Part shown: in pieces, positions 7,939 to 15,186 of the stretch
How positions within the stretch are numbered: the first letter of the stretch is position 1
How the letters are laid out: each line of letters begins with the position of its first letter
Source of the DNA: an uncultured Fidelibacterota bacterium
GTDB lineage: Bacteria > Fidelibacterota > Marinisomatia > Marinisomatales > UBA8229
Length of the DNA: 16,286 bases
NCBI GenBank assembly: GCA_913054425.1
Contig: CAJXJG010000017.1
Span: forward strand, 1-16,286
Direction: 5' to 3'
The notes under the pieces: generated by a model
What the model was told of the DNA's origin: nothing
Seen by the model: only the letters and a program-made list of their open reading frames with translations
The model's database searches: none
Position numbers and translations under genes: made by a program

Positions 7939-8012
7939 AATTGGATAAATTGTGAGCTAAATAAATTCATACCGTATATTCACGTGTAGAAAGTAATTAA
8001 GTTATTGTAATA
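7939..8012. promoter_or_regulatory. Divergent intergenic region with candidate phoH promoter
   Basis: This 74-nt AT-rich spacer must hold the promoters of both the minus-strand lipoprotein gene and phoH. On the plus strand, TTGTGA (7950-7955) and TATATT (7975-7980) resemble -35 and -10 boxes, but the spacer of 19 nt is longer than ideal. A CACGTG palindrome lies at 7981-7986, next to the predicted start point. No convincing promoter was seen for the minus strand, and neither gene has a Shine-Dalgarno here. Confidence 0.35.
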
Positions 8013-8966
8013 ATGAAAAAGACTATCGAATTAAAATCTGTTGATTTCCAAAGCATTCTCGGAGTTGCAGATACTCATCTTCGCCTTATTGAAGACTCTT
8101 TCTCCCCAAAAATTGTAGTGAGGGGACAAGAGATTCATATAGAAGGAAAAAAAAATGAAATAAGCCAGGTGCGCGAAGTTTTTCACGAGATGGCACAAAC
8201 ATTAACCCGAAAAGGGAGTTTGACCCAAACTGATGTTGAGCAACTAATTAAAATAATCCATGTAGAAAACGGGAACGCTATTAAGGTCCCTGACACAGTC
8301 ATTCATTATAGCAAAAAGGGAAGTATAACCCCCCGAACGAAGGGACAGGAAATATATGTGCAAACCGTTAAAAAAAATGACATTGTCTTTTCTGTGGGTC
8401 CAGCTGGTACAGGGAAAACATTTATTGCCGTTGCCTTTGCAGTGGCAGCCTTGGAGAACCATGATGTAGATAAAATTGTCCTTTGCCGTCCGGCGGTGGA
8501 AGCTGGAGAAAACCTGGGATTTCTACCCGGGGATTTGAAAGAAAAAATAGACCCTTACCTTACACCTCTTTATGATTCTTTGGACATTATGCTGCCACGA
8601 AATCGTTTAAAACAATTGTTGGATAAAAAAATCATTGAGATTATCCCACTAGCGTATATGCGCGGGAGAACTCTGGATAATGCTTTTATGATTTTGGACG
8701 AAGCACAAAATGCCTCTGCTATGCAAATGAAAATGTTTCTTACCCGGCTTGGTGTGAATTCCCGTGCTGTTATTACCGGTGACATAACCCAAATCGACTT
8801 ACCAAAAAAATCAGCCTCCGGGATGGTTCAGATCATTAAAATATTGAAAGGTGTAGATGGAATTGGATTTGTGCATTTAGCTGAATCTGATGTTGTTAGA
8901 CATCACCTTGTCCGGAAAATTATAAATGCATATGATCAAGGTAGGAATGTAAAAAACAAGAAGTAA
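8013..8966 (+). CDS. phoH: PhoH family ATPase
   Basis: The 317-aa product is a PhoH/YbeZ-type P-loop ATPase, a cytoplasmic protein often linked to RNA metabolism and ribosome maturation, although its exact biochemical role is unsettled. The N-terminal ~110 residues form the family's accessory domain. The ATPase core then shows Walker A GPAGTGKT at 129-136, CRPAVEAGENLGFLPGD at 158-174, AYMRGRT at 214-220, Walker B FMILDEAQN at 225-233 and the sensor-like TGDITQIDLP at 255-264. All are close to family consensus. In many bacteria this gene sits beside ybeY or an HD-domain gene, but here neither neighbour is present. ATG at 8013 has no Shine-Dalgarno. A nine-A run at 8147-8155 lies inside the gene without breaking the frame. 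Confidence 0.94.
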   Translation: MKKTIELKSVDFQSILGVADTHLRLIEDSFSPKIVVRGQEIHIEGKKNEISQVREVFHEMAQTLTRKGSLTQTDVEQLIKIIHVENGNAIKVPDTVIHYSKKGSITPRTKGQEIYVQTVKKNDIVFSVGPAGTGKTFIAVAFAVAALENHDVDKIVLCRPAVEAGENLGFLPGDLKEKIDPYLTPLYDSLDIMLPRNRLKQLLDKKIIEIIPLAYMRGRTLDNAFMILDEAQNASAMQMKMFLTRLGVNSRAVITGDITQIDLPKKSASGMVQIIKILKGVDGIGFVHLAESDVVRHHLVRKIINAYDQGRNVKNKK

Positions 8967-8982
8967 TGGTGTGTGTTTTCCC

Positions 8983-9026
8983 TGATATTAATTACTTTTA
9001 TACCTGTGAATAAAATGATATTAATT
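8983..9026. repeat. Pair of 11-bp direct repeats
   Basis: TGATATTAATT occurs perfectly at 8983-8993 and again at 9016-9026, 33 nt apart start to start, which is about three helical turns. Both copies lie in the spacer between phoH and the FAD oxidoreductase gene. They could be two sites for one regulator placed on the same DNA face, or a coincidence in AT-rich sequence. Confidence 0.35.
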
Positions 9027-9054
9027 TATGTAATCAAGTAAATTGTATTTTTTT
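9023..9054 (+). terminator. Weak candidate terminator after phoH
   Basis: AATTTA (9023-9028) can pair with TAAATT (9039-9044) around a 10-nt loop, and a seven-T run follows at 9048-9054. The stem is all A-T and only 6 bp, so it would be weak. It is the only terminator-like structure I see between phoH and the next gene. The first arm overlaps the second copy of the direct repeat. Confidence 0.25.
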
Positions 9055-9077
9055 CTTCCTCCTACCGGTAAGAATAC

Positions 9078-9083
9078 TATAAT
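9078..9083 (+). promoter_or_regulatory. Candidate -10 box upstream of the FAD oxidoreductase gene
   Basis: A perfect TATAAT lies 85 nt before the ATG at 9169. No good -35 box stands 16-18 nt upstream (the place is taken by a pyrimidine tract), and there is no extended -10 TG. If the organism uses a Bacteroidota-like sigma factor, a different consensus would apply and this match may mean nothing. The rest of the 202-nt spacer (8967-9168) contains no gene I can support. Confidence 0.25.
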
Positions 9084-9168
9084 GACTCAATCTATTTAAT
9101 TCCCTCATAAATCCCTATGTGTTACCACCTGTTCAAAATACATTACCTTGCTCAACTGATTCGTTGAA

Positions 9169-10422
9169 ATGAACAAATCAAGAATAAAAGAAGAAAAATT
9201 GCAGTTTAAACCTTTTTGGGTTTCCAGGGAATCTCTTGGTGCTGAGTTGACCCAACAATTTGATTCTCTCCATTCTTCTTGTAATGTAGACATATGTATC
9301 ATTGGTGGAGGAATAACAGGTGTCCTTGCTGCCTTTTGGCTTTCTGAAATGGGTATAAAAGTAGCTTTAATTGAAAAAGATCTTTTAGGAGCAGGTGCCA
9401 CTGGAAGGAATACTGGTTTTATCCTCACTGGAATTGTGGAACATTATAATCGTGCTGTAAAATTATTTGGTAAAAAAAAGGCAAAAAGGATATTCGAATT
9501 CACAGTTTGGAACCACGAATTAATCCGGGAATTAATTCTTTCCGAAAATATTGAATGCGGATACAAGCAACAGGGAAGTCTTCTTCTAGCCACAACTGCA
9601 CAAGAGGGAAAAGAATTAATCGAAACCTTCACTTTGCTTACAAATGACGGATTCGTTTGTGAATTCTTCAACAAGGAGGAATGCTCCGTGTATTTAGATA
9701 ATGATCAATTTTTTGGGGGACTCCGATTCCCAAAAGATGCTGGATTCGATCCAATTAGATTTATTCATGGAATAACAAAGTCACTCTATAAAAAAAATGT
9801 GTCCATACATGAACGTTCAAAAGTCATAACTATTGAATCAATTGGGACTGAAGGAAGCCTTAAAATTTCAACTGAAAAAGGTAAAATTAACTGCACGATG
9901 GCTCTGCTCTGCACAAACGCCTATACAAGCAAAATTGCAGATGAATGGACGGACTTTATTGTCCCTGTTCAGGGGCAGGTTTTCGTAACAAAACCTATTC
10001 AAAAGTCTATGTTTAAAGAGGTGATTTATGCTAATTTCGGTTATGAATATTGGCGTCAGCTTCCTGATGGGCGCCTCATGGCAGGAGGATTTCGGGAACA
10101 CCAAAAATCAAATCCAAATCCATATTCTGAAAATGTCGATGATGATCTTTTACAAAGTTTATACCACTATATGACAAAATTATTCCCAGATGTACAAAAG
10201 GTAACCATCTCTCATGCCTGGGCAGGTACAATGGGATTCAGTAAAGATGGGATACCGGTTTTAGGAAGCTCCTCTAAAAATCCTACTCAATTTGTGTGCG
10301 GAGGATTTACAGGACATGGTTTAGGATTTGCGGCAGGAATTTCCAAAATTGCCGGCGAACTTATGGTAGAGGGATCCTCTGCTGATTCTGATTTATTCCA
10401 CCCCAAACGGTTTAACACATAA
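9169..10422 (+). CDS. FAD-dependent oxidoreductase, DAO family
   Basis: The 417-aa product belongs to the D-amino acid oxidase/glycine oxidase (DAO) superfamily, which oxidises C-N bonds of amines or amino acids. After a ~40-residue N-terminal lead with a PFW segment, the FAD-binding Rossmann fold begins with DICIIGGGITG (GGGITG at 46-51) and the ribose-binding acid E69. The family's GATGRNTGF element follows at 76-84. The conserved C-terminal flavin loop GGFTGHGLGFAAG is near 378-390. The overall look is close to gamma-glutamylputrescine oxidoreductase-like proteins (PuuB type), but the substrate cannot be read from the sequence. No signal peptide is evident. ATG at 9169 has no Shine-Dalgarno. 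The next gene starts 14 nt downstream, so it may share a transcript with the acyl-CoA genes. Confidence 0.88.
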   Translation: MNKSRIKEEKLQFKPFWVSRESLGAELTQQFDSLHSSCNVDICIIGGGITGVLAAFWLSEMGIKVALIEKDLLGAGATGRNTGFILTGIVEHYNRAVKLFGKKKAKRIFEFTVWNHELIRELILSENIECGYKQQGSLLLATTAQEGKELIETFTLLTNDGFVCEFFNKEECSVYLDNDQFFGGLRFPKDAGFDPIRFIHGITKSLYKKNVSIHERSKVITIESIGTEGSLKISTEKGKINCTMALLCTNAYTSKIADEWTDFIVPVQGQVFVTKPIQKSMFKEVIYANFGYEYWRQLPDGRLMAGGFREHQKSNPNPYSENVDDDLLQSLYHYMTKLFPDVQKVTISHAWAGTMGFSKDGIPVLGSSSKNPTQFVCGGFTGHGLGFAAGISKIAGELMVEGSSADSDLFHPKRFNT

Positions 10423-10436
10423 AATTACTATACAAT

Positions 10437-11627
10437 TTGGCACAAGTTTTAGAAGCAATCATTATCACAGGAAAAAGAACTCCAATTGGATCTTTTCAAG
10501 GAAGTTTGGCAAACATTTCCGCTCCAAAATTAGGTTCAATAGCAATTGATTCAGTTCTTAACGAATCTAAAATTCCAACAGATAGAATTGATGAAGTGAT
10601 TATGGGAAATGTATTACCCGCAGGGCTTGGGCAGGCTCCAGCAAGGCAGGCTGCACTTGGAGCAGGACTTCCAAAATCAGTAGAATGCCTTACAATAAAT
10701 AAAATGTGTGGTTCTGGTCTAAAAGCTGTGATGCTTGCAGCTCAGGCAATCCAAACCGGTAATGCAGAAGTTGTGATCGCAGGCGGAATGGAAAATATGT
10801 CCCAAGCGCCCTATCTGCTCTCTAAAGCGCGCAAGGGTTACAGAATGGGACATGGAGAAATTCTGGACAGCATGATCCAAGATGGTCTTTGGGATGTATA
10901 CAACGACCAGCACATGGGGAATTGCGCAGAACTATGTGCCAGAGAAAGGAATTATTCCAGGGAAGCCCAGGATGCAGTGGCAGTCGAGTCTTATACCCGG
11001 GCTCAACTAGCACAAAAAAAAGGATTGTTCAAAAATGAAATTGTGCCTGTTTCGGTCCCCCAAAAAAAAGGAGAACCAATTCGCGTTTCAGAGGATGATG
11101 AACCGGGAAAAGCAAATTTCAAAAAAATACCCTCCTTACGTCCTGCATTTGAAAAGAATGGTACTATTACTGCAGCAAACGCTTCCAAAATTAATGACGG
11201 AGCTGCTGCGCTGATGATCACAAATTCACATATATTGAAGGATCAAAATTTTAAAAATCCTTTTCAGATAATTAGCCAGGCATCTACAGCACAAGAACCG
11301 GAATGGTTTACAACAGCTCCGATTCAGGCGATTAAAAAGGTCCTAAAAATAGCTGGATTAAATGCCGGAGATATAAATTTGTGGGAAATAAATGAAGCTT
11401 TTGCACCTGTTGTTATGGCGGCAGTAGACGAATTCCAGCTTGACTGGAATTGTGTAAATATCAAAGGCGGAGCAATAGCCCTTGGACATCCTATCGGTGC
11501 TTCCGGCGCTCGGATTTTGGTAACATTAATTCATTCTATGACAGAAAATAACGCCAAACTCGGATTAGCGACATTGTGTATTGGAGGTGGTGAAGCTTCA
11601 GCCATTATTGTGGAAAAGGTTGGATGA
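10437..11627 (+). CDS. Acetyl-CoA acetyltransferase (thiolase)
   Basis: This is a thiolase that condenses two acetyl-CoA to acetoacetyl-CoA or, in reverse, cleaves 3-ketoacyl-CoA. The 396-aa product has the normal family length. It carries the nucleophilic cysteine C91 in NKMCGSG, the loop GGMENMSQAPY (117-126 region), NEAFAP at 319-324, H351 in GHPIGASG and the second catalytic cysteine C381 in CIGGG. The pattern is that of biosynthetic or short-chain thiolases (AtoB/PhaA type). The start is TTG at 10437: the next Met is residue 56, which would remove the essential first strand, and no ATG exists between the upstream stop and the TTG. No Shine-Dalgarno is visible. It overlaps the next gene by 4 nt (ATGA). 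Confidence 0.93.
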   Translation: MAQVLEAIIITGKRTPIGSFQGSLANISAPKLGSIAIDSVLNESKIPTDRIDEVIMGNVLPAGLGQAPARQAALGAGLPKSVECLTINKMCGSGLKAVMLAAQAIQTGNAEVVIAGGMENMSQAPYLLSKARKGYRMGHGEILDSMIQDGLWDVYNDQHMGNCAELCARERNYSREAQDAVAVESYTRAQLAQKKGLFKNEIVPVSVPQKKGEPIRVSEDDEPGKANFKKIPSLRPAFEKNGTITAANASKINDGAAALMITNSHILKDQNFKNPFQIISQASTAQEPEWFTTAPIQAIKKVLKIAGLNAGDINLWEINEAFAPVVMAAVDEFQLDWNCVNIKGGAIALGHPIGASGARILVTLIHSMTENNAKLGLATLCIGGGEASAIIVEKVG

Positions 11628-12466
11628 AACATATTGGTATAATTGGAGCCGGAACTATGGGTTCCGGAATATCACAAGTAAGTGCTTTACACGGATTTCA
11701 TGTTACTTTGGTTGATCTTGAGGAACAAATTCTTCATCAAGGAATAAACTCCATTCAGAATGGACTGAAACGACAGGTTAAGAAAGAAAAAATATCTCAG
11801 GAATTAATGCGTTCAACTTTAGATCGAATATCAACTTCCACATCACTAAATTCATTGTCAAATGCAGATCTCGTCATTGAAGCAGCAAGCGAACATAAAG
11901 AAACCAAAATGAACTTATTTCAGGCACTTGATTCTATTTGTCCAAAAACTTCAATTCTTGCATCCAATACTTCCAGTATATCCATCTCGAATATCGCCTC
12001 CGCCACCAACCGACCAGAATTGGTTATCGGAATGCATTTTATGAATCCCGTTCCCGTCATGAAACTTGTTGAGATTATTCGAGGAAATCAGACCTCAGAT
12101 GAAACCACAGAAACAGTGAATTCGCTCTCAAAAAAGTTGGATAAAATCCCTGTAGAGTGCAATGATTCTCCAGGATTTATCTCCAACCGAATTCTCATGC
12201 CCATGATAAATGAAGCTATATTCTGTCTGTCTGAGGATATTGCAAAGACAGCCGCAATTGACAAAATAATGACCATTGGGATGTCTCACCCCATGGGACC
12301 GTTAACACTTGCCGATCTGATTGGGCTGGATGTCTGCCTTTCAATTATTCAAGTACTTCATAATGATTTTGGAGGTGATAAATATCGTCCCTGTCCCTTA
12401 TTGAAAAAAATGGTGACGGAAGGAAAACTGGGACGAAAAACCGGTCAAGGATTTTATTCTTATTAA
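11624..12466 (+). CDS. 3-hydroxybutyryl-CoA dehydrogenase
   Basis: This NAD(P)-linked enzyme interconverts 3-hydroxyacyl-CoA and 3-ketoacyl-CoA. The 280-aa single-function protein (no fused hydratase) starts with the dinucleotide-binding GAGTMG at residues 8-13 and D31 at the end of the second strand, which favours NAD(H). The active-site set S117, H138, E150 and N188 has exactly the spacing of the human HADH residues Ser137, His158, Glu170 and Asn208. The C-terminal dimerisation domain ends with the typical GRKTGQGFYSY. The size matches Hbd/PaaH-type enzymes of butyrate or polyhydroxybutyrate metabolism. The ATG overlaps the thiolase stop by 4 nt, implying translational coupling of consecutive steps. 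Confidence 0.94.
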   Translation: MKHIGIIGAGTMGSGISQVSALHGFHVTLVDLEEQILHQGINSIQNGLKRQVKKEKISQELMRSTLDRISTSTSLNSLSNADLVIEAASEHKETKMNLFQALDSICPKTSILASNTSSISISNIASATNRPELVIGMHFMNPVPVMKLVEIIRGNQTSDETTETVNSLSKKLDKIPVECNDSPGFISNRILMPMINEAIFCLSEDIAKTAAIDKIMTIGMSHPMGPLTLADLIGLDVCLSIIQVLHNDFGGDKYRPCPLLKKMVTEGKLGRKTGQGFYSY

Positions 12467-12478
12467 GATATAACTATT

Positions 12479-13621
12479 TTGAATTGCACATTAACAGAAG
12501 AACAAGAATTACTCCGGAAAACCGCTCGGGATTTTGCAGAAAAACACCTTAAGCCCGGTGTCATTGAAAGAGATGAAAATGCTGAAGTCCCTCTGGCTCA
12601 AATGAAGCAATTAGGTGAATTAGGTTTTATGGGAATTATGGTACCTGAAAAATGGAACGGTGCCGGAATGGATACCGTAAGTTATGCTCTCGCAATGGAA
12701 GAAATTTCAAGGATTGATGCATCTGCTGGTGTGATGGTTTCGGTAAACAATTCGCTTGTCTGTCAAATTTTTCTTGATTGGGCAAATGACCAGCAACGTA
12801 ATGCGTATTTAAAAAAACTCGCTACTGGTGAATGGTTGGGAGCATTCAGTTTAAGTGAACCTCAATCCGGATCCGACGCCAGTAATATGCTGACTTTCGC
12901 TGAAAAAAGTAATGGACATTATATTTTAAATGGTACAAAAAACTGGGTATCAAACGGTATCAGTTCGGATATAGTAATCGTTTTTGCACTAACAGAAAAA
13001 GGTATTGGGCACAAAGGGGTTTCAGCATTTATAATAGAAAAAGGAACTCCGGGATTATCTACAGGTAAAAAAGAGGAAAAATTAGGAATCAGAGGATCTG
13101 ATACATGCGAATTGTATTTTGAAAACTGCAAAATACCAAAAGAAAACTTGATTCATGAAGAAGGCTCCGGCTTCCGCATTGCTATGAAAGCACTTAATGG
13201 AGGAAGGATTGGAATTGGCGCCCAGGCATTAGGAATTGCACAAGCATCACTTGACCGGGCATTAGAGTATTCCAAAGAGAGAAAACAATTTGGTAAATCA
13301 ATTAGTTCATTCGGAATAATTAAAAGCAAACTCGCCCAGATGGCGACAAATATTGATGCTTCACGACTTTTAGTATACCGTGCAGCTATGCTGAAAGACA
13401 ACCACAAACCATACACAAAAGAGGCTGCCATGGCGAAATTATTTGCTTCTCAAACTGCTATGGATGCTTCTAGGGATTGTGTGCAAATTTTTGGCGGATA
13501 TGGATTCATGCAGGAATACGGCGTTGAACGGCTTATGCGGGATGCTAAAATCACGCAGATTTACGAGGGTACCTCTGAGATCCAAGAGCTCGTTATTGCC
13601 AGATCAATTTTGGAGGAATAA
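12479..13621 (+). CDS. Acyl-CoA dehydrogenase, short-chain type
   Basis: This FAD enzyme desaturates acyl-CoA to trans-2-enoyl-CoA and normally passes electrons to ETF. The 380-aa product has the three-domain family layout. The first signature is around GAFSLSEPQSGSDAS (121-135), the FAD/dimer motif RKQFGKSISSF is at 268-278, and the second signature is QIFGGYGFMQEYGVERLMRD (336-355). E363 in IYEGTSEIQ matches the catalytic base of butyryl/short-chain enzymes; isovaleryl and long-chain types place the base elsewhere. The start is TTG at 12479, 12 nt after the previous stop. The next Met is residue 42, too late for the N-terminal helical domain, so TTG is well supported. No etfAB genes are in the window. 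Butyryl-CoA is the likeliest substrate class, though branched short acyl-CoAs are possible. Confidence 0.93.
   Translation: MNCTLTEEQELLRKTARDFAEKHLKPGVIERDENAEVPLAQMKQLGELGFMGIMVPEKWNGAGMDTVSYALAMEEISRIDASAGVMVSVNNSLVCQIFLDWANDQQRNAYLKKLATGEWLGAFSLSEPQSGSDASNMLTFAEKSNGHYILNGTKNWVSNGISSDIVIVFALTEKGIGHKGVSAFIIEKGTPGLSTGKKEEKLGIRGSDTCELYFENCKIPKENLIHEEGSGFRIAMKALNGGRIGIGAQALGIAQASLDRALEYSKERKQFGKSISSFGIIKSKLAQMATNIDASRLLVYRAAMLKDNHKPYTKEAAMAKLFASQTAMDASRDCVQIFGGYGFMQEYGVERLMRDAKITQIYEGTSEIQELVIARSILEE
13612..13617 (+). promoter_or_regulatory. Ribosome binding site fixing the GTG start of ilvE
   Basis: GGAGGA lies 7 nt before the GTG at 13625, inside the last codons of the acyl-CoA dehydrogenase gene. 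It is the strongest Shine-Dalgarno in the right half of the window and supports the GTG start over the in-frame ATG 24 codons later. Confidence 0.75.
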
Positions 13622-13624
13622 AAA

Positions 13625-14659
13625 GTGGAAGATATAGAAATATTACAGGACATTGATTGGGATAATCTCACATTCAGTTTAACACCTGCTCGATCAATGT
13701 ACATAGCTGAACAAAGGGATAACAATGCCTGGGAGCCTGGGAAATTAGTTCCGTTTGGGAATGTGTCCATGTCTCCAGCAGCTGGTGTACTGAATTACGG
13801 ACAGGGGGTCTTCGAAGGATTAAAAGCTTTTCGGACCAGCCGGGATCGCATTGTCCTCTTCCGCCCGGAAAACAATGCTGTTCGTGCTATTGATTCAGCA
13901 GAAAGGTTGTGCATACCACCTGTCCCAAAAGAAATGTTCGTGGAAGCCCTCCTGGAAGTTGTTAGAGACAATGCAGATTACATACCCCCCTGTGGGAAGG
14001 GTAGTCTTTATGTCCGTCCTGTCATTTGGGGAACCGGAGAAGTTTTAGGAGTAAAACCTGTTCAATCGTACACATTTTTAGTGTTTGTGTCACCAGTAGG
14101 AAATTATTTTAAAAGCAGTGAGAAGTGTCTGCACCTAAAAATCACAAATAAATTCCACCGGGCTGCTCCACGTGGAACCGGAGGATTAAAAGCAATCGGG
14201 AATTATGCAGCCTCCCTCCTTCCTCAAAAATTAGCAAAAAAAGCCGGATTTGATGAAGTTATCTACCTGAATGCAGCCAATGAAAACTTTGTTGAAGAAC
14301 TTGGATCAGCCAATTTGTTCATTCTCAAAGATCAAACCCTGGTGACTCCATCTCTAACAGGATCAATTCTTCCCGGAGTAACTAGAGATTCTGTGATTCA
14401 AATTTCAAAAGAAATATTGAACTTGGAGGTTCAGGAAAAAACGGTTTCTGTTGATGAAGTATTAGACGCGGATGAAGTTTTCTGCAGCGGTACCGCCGTT
14501 ACCGTAACATCAATCGGGAAAATAACAACGGATGAAACTTTTAGAATAATCAGTGGCGGCAAAATTGGTCCATTCACAAGGCGAATTGGCGAAATATTCT
14601 CAGAAATTCGCAACGAAACTGTAAATGATCAATTTAAGTGGCTTTACCCTGTATTCTAA
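13625..14659 (+). CDS. ilvE: Branched-chain amino acid aminotransferase
   Basis: This PLP enzyme transfers amino groups between leucine, isoleucine or valine and 2-oxoglutarate, the last step of their synthesis or the first of their breakdown. The 344-aa product is a fold-type IV transaminase of the longer subgroup (BCAT type II, like eukaryotic BCATs). It has YGQGVFEGLKAF at 58-69, YVRPVIWGTGEVLGV at 129-143, the Schiff-base lysine K189 in GLKAIGNYA, and the cofactor-binding FVEELGSANLF at 222-232. SLTGSILPGVTRD (243-255) is also typical. The start is GTG at 13625 with a good ribosome binding site, only 3 nt after the acyl-CoA dehydrogenase stop. The tight coupling to acyl-CoA genes raises a catabolic role, but a plain biosynthetic role is equally compatible. 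Confidence 0.94.
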   Translation: MEDIEILQDIDWDNLTFSLTPARSMYIAEQRDNNAWEPGKLVPFGNVSMSPAAGVLNYGQGVFEGLKAFRTSRDRIVLFRPENNAVRAIDSAERLCIPPVPKEMFVEALLEVVRDNADYIPPCGKGSLYVRPVIWGTGEVLGVKPVQSYTFLVFVSPVGNYFKSSEKCLHLKITNKFHRAAPRGTGGLKAIGNYAASLLPQKLAKKAGFDEVIYLNAANENFVEELGSANLFILKDQTLVTPSLTGSILPGVTRDSVIQISKEILNLEVQEKTVSVDEVLDADEVFCSGTAVTVTSIGKITTDETFRIISGGKIGPFTRRIGEIFSEIRNETVNDQFKWLYPVF

Positions 14660-14703
14660 AAGTAGTAATAGAGTAACCATTCGTATTTTATTCCAGATTT
14701 GAA

Positions 14704-15144
14704 ATGGGTAGTAAAAAACATCCCAGAAGACTTGGGCGAGAAGGAGTATTCCAAGGATTATATGCCTTGGAAATATCCAGCGATCCAAAAGAAAAGGTGC
14801 TGGCTGACATCCTGAACCGGTATTCATTCAATAAGAAAATTCAAGTTTTTATTTCCGACTTATTTTACAAAACTGTGGAAAATAAATCTTGGCTGGATCA
14901 GGTAATAAGCCGACATCTTGATAATTGGGAAATTAATCGGATTGCTCTTCTGGATAAGCTCATTTTACAGATGGCAATCAGTGAATTATATTTCATCGAT
15001 GATATCCCACCTAAGGTCACCCTTTCCGAAGCGATTGAAATCGCTAAACGTTACAGTACCGAGGAAAGCTCAAGTTTCGTAAATGGTATCCTTGATGCAG
15101 TATATAAAGAAAGGGAAAAAATCAACCTAATTAAATCTGTGTAA
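14704..15144 (+). CDS. nusB: Transcription antitermination factor NusB
   Basis: This is a small all-helical RNA-binding protein that, with NusE (ribosomal protein S10), supports antitermination of rRNA transcription. The 146-aa product has the family N terminus (RRLGREGVFQGLYALE, residues 8-23) and the C-terminal core WEINRIALLDKLILQMAISEL (about 79-99). The hallmark PPKVTLSEAIEIAKRYS is near 105-121 and FVNGILDAVYKE near 126-137. The length is normal. The start at 14704 is the first ATG after a 44-nt gap and has no Shine-Dalgarno. It lies 42 nt upstream of secA. No antitermination sites (boxA) can be assigned here. Confidence 0.95.
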   Translation: MGSKKHPRRLGREGVFQGLYALEISSDPKEKVLADILNRYSFNKKIQVFISDLFYKTVENKSWLDQVISRHLDNWEINRIALLDKLILQMAISELYFIDDIPPKVTLSEAIEIAKRYSTEESSSFVNGILDAVYKEREKINLIKSV

Positions 15145-15186
15145 TTTCCAATATCTTTGATGTTAAACTGATTTGAATTATTAAAA

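Noticed and set aside
8147..8155. Nine-A run in phoH as a possible programmed slippage site
   Set aside because: The frame is intact across it, a slip would only truncate the N-terminal domain, and eight-A runs also occur in aspS, the oxidoreductase and the thiolase, so it looks like Lys-rich coding in an AT-leaning genome.
9048..9063. Pyrimidine tract that reads AGGAGG on the minus strand, possible ribosome binding site for a minus-strand gene
   Set aside because: No start codon at a usable distance and no meaningful minus-strand open frame follows it.
8967..9168. Possible small gene or structured RNA in the 202-nt spacer
   Set aside because: No plus-strand frame with a plausible start and length, no GC-rich stems, and no recognisable tRNA or riboswitch core. 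Only the repeats, the weak hairpin and a TATAAT stand out.
9105..9428. Minus-strand open frame of 107 codons overlapping the start of the oxidoreductase gene
   Set aside because: Most of it is opposite the conserved FAD-binding region and its translation has no family features.
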